This document shows positions 5,312 to 6,772 of a stretch of DNA of 6,772 bases, in pieces. Source of the stretch: Gammaproteobacteria bacterium (GTDB taxonomy: Bacteria > Pseudomonadota > Gammaproteobacteria > Thiohalospirales > Thiohalospiraceae); the NCBI GenBank assembly GCA_014762485.1, contig JABURU010000289.1:1-6772 (forward strand). The letters are read 5' to 3'. A model generated the notes under the pieces. That model saw nothing but the letters and a program-made list of their open reading frames with translations, had not been told where the DNA came from and did no database searches. Positions within the stretch are counted from its first letter, which is position 1. The number at the start of each line of letters is the position of its first letter. The position numbers were made by a program, and so were the translations under genes.

Positions 5312-5357
5312 TAAAGGCCGGGAAATGGGGAGATGGATTGATTCAAGTACTCAAGTT

Positions 5358-5400
5358 GGGGTGGTTCATACTGGATCCACCTCTCCCAAGCTCGTATAAT
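5358..5400 (+). promoter_or_regulatory. rplM-rpsI promoter
   Basis: A perfect -10 TATAAT (5395-5400) is followed by a GC-rich discriminator (GCCGGTC), as in promoters under stringent control. The -35 is poor (near TGGATC, 5372-5377). An inverted repeat GGGGTGG (5358-5364)/CCACCTC (5377-5383), with one G-T pair, straddles the -35 and could bind an activator or repressor. Predicted start is near 5407. Confidence 0.65.
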
Positions 5401-5406
5401 GCCGGT

Positions 5407-5540
5407 CCCGTTTCCCAGGGGTGTAGTGATACCCTCCTAATTTCACTATTTTTCCCCCGATAGCTATTGCATCAGGGCGGTATCTCCTATAAGATTCTCC
5501 GTCTTTTTCGGGTAGTCCAATTAATTGGAGCAGGACTGGA
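5407..5540 (+). promoter_or_regulatory. long rplM leader with possible attenuator
   Basis: The leader is about 134 bases. TAGTGA (5424-5429) and TCACTA (5443-5448) form a hairpin directly followed by five T residues, like a weak terminator. An alternative pairing of AGGG (5417-5420) with CCCT (5432-5435) would exclude it. A 14-base perfect palindrome TCCAATTAATTGGA (5516-5529) abuts the ribosome-binding region, whose AGGA (5532-5535) lies 5 bases before the rplM ATG. A weaker second promoter (TTGCAT 5467-5472, TAAGAT 5490-5495) is possible. Confidence 0.4.
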
Positions 5541-5969
5541 ATGAAAACATTTAGCGCAAAACCCGAGACGGTTGAGCGGGACTGGTATGTAGTCGACGCT
5601 GCGGGTAAAACACTGGGCCGTTTGGCCTCTGAAATCGCCCATCGTCTGCGCGGAAAGCATAAAGTAGAATACACCCCCCATGTGGACACTGGTGACTACA
5701 TTGTTGTGGTCAACTGTGAGAAGGTTGCTGTCACTGGCCGTAAGGCGCAGGACAAGATGTACCATCATCACACCGGTTTCCCTGGTGGCATCAAGTCCAT
5801 TAGCTTTGAAAAGCTGATCGACAAAGCCCCTCAGCGCGCCTTAGAGTCTGCTGTGAAGGGTATGTTGCCTAAGAACCCTCTGGGTCGTGCCATGTTTAAG
5901 AAGCTGAAGGTCTTTGCCGGCCCTGAGCATACTCATCATGCACAACAGCCCAAGGAACTGGACATCTAA
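5541..5969 (+). CDS. rplM: 50S ribosomal protein L13
   Basis: An early-assembly protein of the large ribosomal subunit that binds 23S rRNA. At 142 aa it has exactly the E. coli length and is nearly colinear with it: MKTFSAKPETVERDWYVVDA at the N terminus, LRGKHKVEYTPHVDTGDYIVVVN in the middle, then the signature YHHTGFPGGIK and AVKGMLPKNPLGRAMFKKLKVFAG, ending in AQQPKELDI. The start is fixed by homology and by the Shine-Dalgarno AGGA 5 bases upstream. It is followed after 12 bases by rpsI, the universal bacterial L13-S9 operon. No anomaly in the protein; the interest lies in its long, structured upstream region. Confidence 0.99.
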   Translation: MKTFSAKPETVERDWYVVDAAGKTLGRLASEIAHRLRGKHKVEYTPHVDTGDYIVVVNCEKVAVTGRKAQDKMYHHHTGFPGGIKSISFEKLIDKAPQRALESAVKGMLPKNPLGRAMFKKLKVFAGPEHTHHAQQPKELDI

Positions 5970-5981
5970 TCGGATAACGTT

Positions 5982-6374
5982 ATGGCAGAACAAGTTTACT
6001 ACGGTACTGGTCGTCGTAAGTCTTCCACCGCCCGTGTCTTCATCAAGAACGGCAGTGGCAACATTACGGTGAACAACCGCAGCCTGGAAGAATACTTCGG
6101 TCGTGAAACCTCTCGCATGGTGGTTCGTCAGCCGCTGGAACTGGTTGAGTCTCTGGACAAGTTTGATATCAAGGTCACGGTACGTGGCGGCGGTAACAAC
6201 GGTCAGGCAGGCGCCATTCGTCACGGTATCACCCGTGCACTGATGGAATACGACGAAACCCTGCGTCCTTCACTGCGTAAGGCGGGTTATGTCACTCGTG
6301 ATGCTCGTGAAGTTGAACGTAAGAAGGTCGGTCTGCACAAAGCACGTCGTCGTCCTCAGTTCTCCAAGCGTTAA
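5982..6374 (+). CDS. rpsI: 30S ribosomal protein S9
   Basis: A small-subunit head protein whose C-terminal tail reaches the P-site tRNA. 130 aa, the same length as E. coli S9. Conserved blocks: YYGTGRRKSS.ARVFIK at the start, REETSRMVVRQPLELV-like segment in the centre (here FGRETSRMVVRQPLE), the GGG..GQAGAIRHGITRALMEYDE loop, and the basic tail RRRPQFSKR with its terminal Ser-Lys-Arg intact. It is co-transcribed with rplM (12-base gap). A weak GGA (5972-5974) is the only Shine-Dalgarno, so translation may be partly coupled to rplM. In many gammaproteobacteria petABC follows this pair; that gene is not reached in this window. Confidence 0.99.
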   Translation: MAEQVYYGTGRRKSSTARVFIKNGSGNITVNNRSLEEYFGRETSRMVVRQPLELVESLDKFDIKVTVRGGGNNGQAGAIRHGITRALMEYDETLRPSLRKAGYVTRDAREVERKKVGLHKARRRPQFSKR

Positions 6375-6383
6375 GCTTATTGG

Positions 6384-6437
6384 AAAGATGGGCAGGCCAT
6401 TTCTTGGCGGTGTCCATTTTCTATTGGGGCCATCTTT
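6384..6437 (+). repeat. inverted repeat in the rpsI 3' untranslated region
   Basis: AAAGATGG (6384-6391) and CCATCTTT (6430-6437) form a perfect 8-bp stem around a 38-base loop. A 10-base palindrome GGTGGCCACC (6441-6450) follows, leading straight into the terminator. It may protect or process the 3' end of the rplM-rpsI mRNA. Confidence 0.45.
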
Positions 6438-6449
6438 AATGGTGGCCAC

Positions 6450-6495
6450 CAGGCAATAAAAAACCTCGCCCTTGAGCGGGGTTTTTTATTGCCTG
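6450..6495. terminator. long symmetrical rho-independent terminator after rpsI
   Basis: A 20-bp inverted repeat (6450-6469 with 6476-6495, one G-T pair) with loop CCTTGA. The GC core CCTCGC/GCGGGG is flanked by A6 on the left and T6 on the right, so it can terminate transcription in both directions. The outer arms AGGCAAT/ATTGCCT extend it well beyond the size needed for termination. Confidence 0.93.
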
Positions 6496-6772
6496 CCGAT
6501 CGGTAGCTGAGCAGTAATAATCGTGTCTATGAACGGCCCACTTTGCCGCTAGCGATATGAACGGCAGGAAGCTCGCTAAAGATCATATGAGGCAGAAAAA
6601 CATCTCATGATCGCCCACCACAGGCATACCTTTTCACTGCTTGAAATAAATAAAAATCGGCCTGCAATGGAGTATGAAGATTTAGTACTAGGTCGTGAAA
6701 TGCGCCCGTCTCATGCGGCTTGCGGTCGGTTTATCGACTACTATTGACTCGTTACTTTCTCTTTTAACACTT
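6496..6772. other. non-coding tail of window with short repeats
   Basis: 277 bases without a recognisable gene. A 10-base direct repeat TATGAACGGC occurs at 6528-6537 and 6556-6565. TAGCGA (6550-6555) pairs with TCGCTA (6573-6578). A hairpin joins GATCA..TGAG (6581-6591) with CTCATGATC (6604-6612), with a 2-base bulge. A TTGACT at 6745-6750 could be the -35 of a promoter whose -10 falls at the window edge. An open frame 6607-6747 (46 aa) is not supported. Confidence 0.4.

Noticed and set aside
4908..5340. tmRNA, RNase P RNA, 6S RNA or a tRNA remnant
   Set aside because: Neither strand shows the conserved cores of these RNAs (for example the T-loop GTTCGAATC or the RNase P GAGGAAAGTCC block).
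6607..6747. 46-aa open frame starting MIAHHRH
   Set aside because: No Shine-Dalgarno at proper distance, start lies inside a hairpin arm, no recognisable domain.
1..6772. CRISPR array, insertion sequence or prophage genes
   Set aside because: No regularly spaced repeats, transposase, integrase or phage protein motifs are visible on either strand.

Overview
The window looks like a chromosomal segment of a gammaproteobacterium of moderate GC content. Evidence: an Enterobacteria/Pseudomonas-type SpeD, a Coq7-type (not UbiF-type) ubiquinone hydroxylase, and a rplM-rpsI pair whose L13 (142 aa) and S9 (130 aa) match the E. coli proteins closely in length and sequence. I cannot name the genus.

Layout. 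(1) 1-687, + strand: 3' part of speD (polyamine synthesis), closed by a hairpin at 711-737. (2) 743-1456, - strand: a higBA toxin-antitoxin operon with toxin gene first. Its own consensus promoter at 1508-1536 has an inverted-repeat operator in the -35/-10 spacer. (3) 1551-3550, - strand: an orphan GlcF-like iron-sulfur oxidoreductase followed by coq7 and a rho-independent terminator. (4) 3682-4714, + strand: a thioredoxin-fold [2Fe-2S] ferredoxin followed by a small alpha/beta hydrolase. (5) 4715-5540: an 826-base stretch with no credible protein gene. It holds a candidate small RNA (promoter, stem, C-rich segment, terminator), then about 400 bases rich in nested inverted repeats, then the rplM promoter and a long leader. 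(6) 5541-6374, + strand: rplM-rpsI, ending in a very long symmetrical terminator. (7) 6496-6772: non-coding sequence with short repeats and a hairpin.

How the parts relate. The genes are mostly housekeeping: polyamines, ubiquinone, redox proteins and ribosome. The accessory element is higBA, fenced by terminators between speD and coq7, which from memory are neighbours in Pseudomonas; this suggests insertion into a conserved neighbourhood. No complete new protein system is visible. The parts least explained by known families are the candidate sRNA (about 4804-4906) and the nested-palindrome block (4918-5311) upstream of rplM. Both rest only on base pairing and signals read by eye and need comparative or transcript data.
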